From JANXSS01 sp040385645 (GTDB lineage: Bacteria > Pseudomonadota > Gammaproteobacteria > Burkholderiales > Burkholderiaceae_D), in the NCBI GenBank assembly GCA_040385645.1, contig JAZKGZ010000014.1, forward strand, positions 124,001 through 188,000: a DNA stretch of 64,000 bases. Direction: 5' to 3'. A program made the position numbers and the translations under genes. Under the pieces are notes generated by a model that did no database searches, was not told the origin of the DNA, and worked only from the letters and a program-made list of their open reading frames with translations. The stretch's first letter is position 1. Each line of letters opens with the position of its first letter. Shown here piece by piece: positions 63,142-64,000 of the stretch.

Positions 63142-63713
63142 CTGATTCAACACCCGTGGGCCGGATCGCGGCAGCGCTCGAGGAGGCTGGGTACCAGCGA
63201 ATCGCCAACGGACTCCGGGTCGGCGAGCTGAAGTTCCAGTTTCCAGCCGCGTTCGTAAAGGCGAATAGTTCGGCCGAACTGATCGTAGTGGCCGACATCG
63301 CAAGCGAGAGCGAGACGCAACTGACACGTAAGGTCGACGGCGTGGCGCGCGCGTTGGACATCGCATCCTCTACACGGTCGCTTACCCTGGTGGTGACCGG
63401 CCCCCGTCCCAGTGCTTCCGCCCTGGAAGCTTTGGGCCGGGTATGCCGAGTCCTCCCCACCGGCACCATCACGGGGGACGACGGCGACCAAGTCCTCAAG
63501 AACTGGCTGGCTGTGCTGTTGCCCCTGTCGTTGCCCAAGCCTGAGTCCGTGGCGGGTAACTCCTTGGCCCGCATCCATGTCGCCGCGCAAAGCCTGGACG
63601 AGACCACTAGGAGGCTGATCGATGTTGCCTCTTTAGGGGAGGGCGCCGTCAGCAGGGAACTGTACTCGATCATCGACGCCGCTGCCGTCCAAGCCAAGGA
63701 GAAGACCATATGA
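63138..63713 (+). CDS. Middle component of the SIR2/ATPase operon
   Basis: A 191-aa protein of unknown family, with a mixed alpha/beta start (RIAAALEEAGYQRIANGLRVGELKFQFPAAFV) and hydrophobic beta strands (AELIVVADI, LTLVVTG). Coupled at both ends by ATGA overlaps to the SIR2 gene and to an SMC-like ATPase. Size and position correspond to LmuC/middle components of Lamassu or ABC-three-component systems. The assignment is by context only. Confidence 0.7.
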   Translation: MTDSTPVGRIAAALEEAGYQRIANGLRVGELKFQFPAAFVKANSSAELIVVADIASESETQLTRKVDGVARALDIASSTRSLTLVVTGPRPSASALEALGRVCRVLPTGTITGDDGDQVLKNWLAVLLPLSLPKPESVAGNSLARIHVAAQSLDETTRRLIDVASLGEGAVSRELYSIIDAAAVQAKEKTI

Positions 63714-64000
63714 CGCCGCGCATCGCGTCCCTCATAGCTACCGACTTTCGCAGTCTTCGTGGGACCGTCACAATCCCTATGGACAGCCCTGTCGTGCTGA
63801 TCCATGGCCGCAATGGCGCTGGCAAAACCAGCTTGTTGACGGCAATGGAACTTGGCCTGACCGGCCACCTAGCATCCTTATCTCGGCTGGACTCGCAGCT
63901 TCGGGAGCATCTAGTTCATAAGGAGGCGGTGTCCAAGATCGCATCGGTGTCGATCGGCGTTCACGGGCTAGGTGTCGAGTTTCCTGCAGGGAATTTCAAA
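63710..64000 (+). CDS. SMC/RecF-like ABC ATPase (partial, runs off window)
   Basis: The first 97 codons of an ATPase with N-terminal ASLIATDFRSLRGTVTIP and Walker A G33-RNGAGKT40 followed by SLLTAMELGLTG, the signature of the RecF/SMC/AAA_23 family. It overlaps the preceding stop by ATGA. The coiled coil and the ABC signature/Walker B must lie beyond 64000. Expected role: sensing or DNA-binding ATPase of the defence operon. Confidence 0.88.
   Translation, partial: MTPRIASLIATDFRSLRGTVTIPMDSPVVLIHGRNGAGKTSLLTAMELGLTGHLASLSRLDSQLREHLVHKEAVSKIASVSIGVHGLGVEFPAGNFK

Overview
The window looks like a betaproteobacterial chromosome of the order Burkholderiales, most likely an Oxalobacteraceae-type genome. 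This rests on gene order and protein character (HIT protein-tatABC, petABC-sspAB, hemA-prfA-prmC, grxD-ubiX, MCPs ending in a DWEEF pentapeptide). The genus is inference only. The sequence contains a 100-N assembly gap at 46898-46997, so continuity across it is not proven.

Core part (1-43.2 kb). It opens with a HIT protein, the Tat translocase (tatABC), a DUF2461 protein, a membrane-anchored HtrA/DegS-like protease and mscL. Next come the cytochrome bc1 complex (petABC), stringent starvation proteins sspA/sspB and tRNA-Thr(TGT) with a strong terminator. An accessory patch follows: an AlbA_2/Schlafen-type ATP-binding protein with an internal 42-bp tandem repeat, and an intact IS3-family element (11170-12410, 3-bp target duplication). 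A chemosensory/signalling block (12.6-24.6 kb) holds a protein with three CheW domains, CheR, a soluble receptor with four near-identical PAS domains, a hybrid histidine kinase, a CPA2 cation/proton antiporter, a single CheW and a transmembrane MCP. No cheA, cheB or cheY is present. From 24.7 to 33.6 kb a mostly minus-strand housekeeping run (ubiX, grxD, tex, prmC, dsbB, prfA, hemA) is interrupted twice by plus-strand PIN-domain toxin-antitoxin pairs. A three-gene signalling unit follows (OmpR-type regulator, LysM/FecR protein, CHASE2 histidine kinase), then HiPIP, a DUF3455 lipoprotein, a His/Lys-rich exported protein, an orphan solute-binding protein, an endonuclease III-like protein and a third PIN toxin-antitoxin pair.

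Accessory island (43.2 kb to the window end). At 43200-43252 lies only the 3' half of a tRNA-Phe gene, cut after the anticodon arm. This is what an integrative element leaves at its distal junction, so the island probably starts here and runs past 64 kb. It contains an IS66-family element with a perfect 8-bp target duplication but a frameshifted tnpC, 11-bp tandem repeats running into the gap, and a MOBQ-type mobilisation module (TraD-like protein, candidate oriT, relaxase-helicase). Further along are a DUF4224 protein without an integrase, a LexA-boxed but decayed umuDC remnant, an AT-rich cluster of small exported proteins of unknown function, a serine recombinase and a cassette-like row of four small genes.

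The island's last visible unit (61.4 kb onward) is a tightly overlapping operon: a SIR2-like protein, an unrecognised 191-aa protein and the start of an SMC/ABC-type ATPase. Its layout matches the Lamassu/ABC-three-component class of anti-phage systems with a SIR2 effector. It is the strongest candidate here for an interesting defence system, and it is truncated by the window edge.
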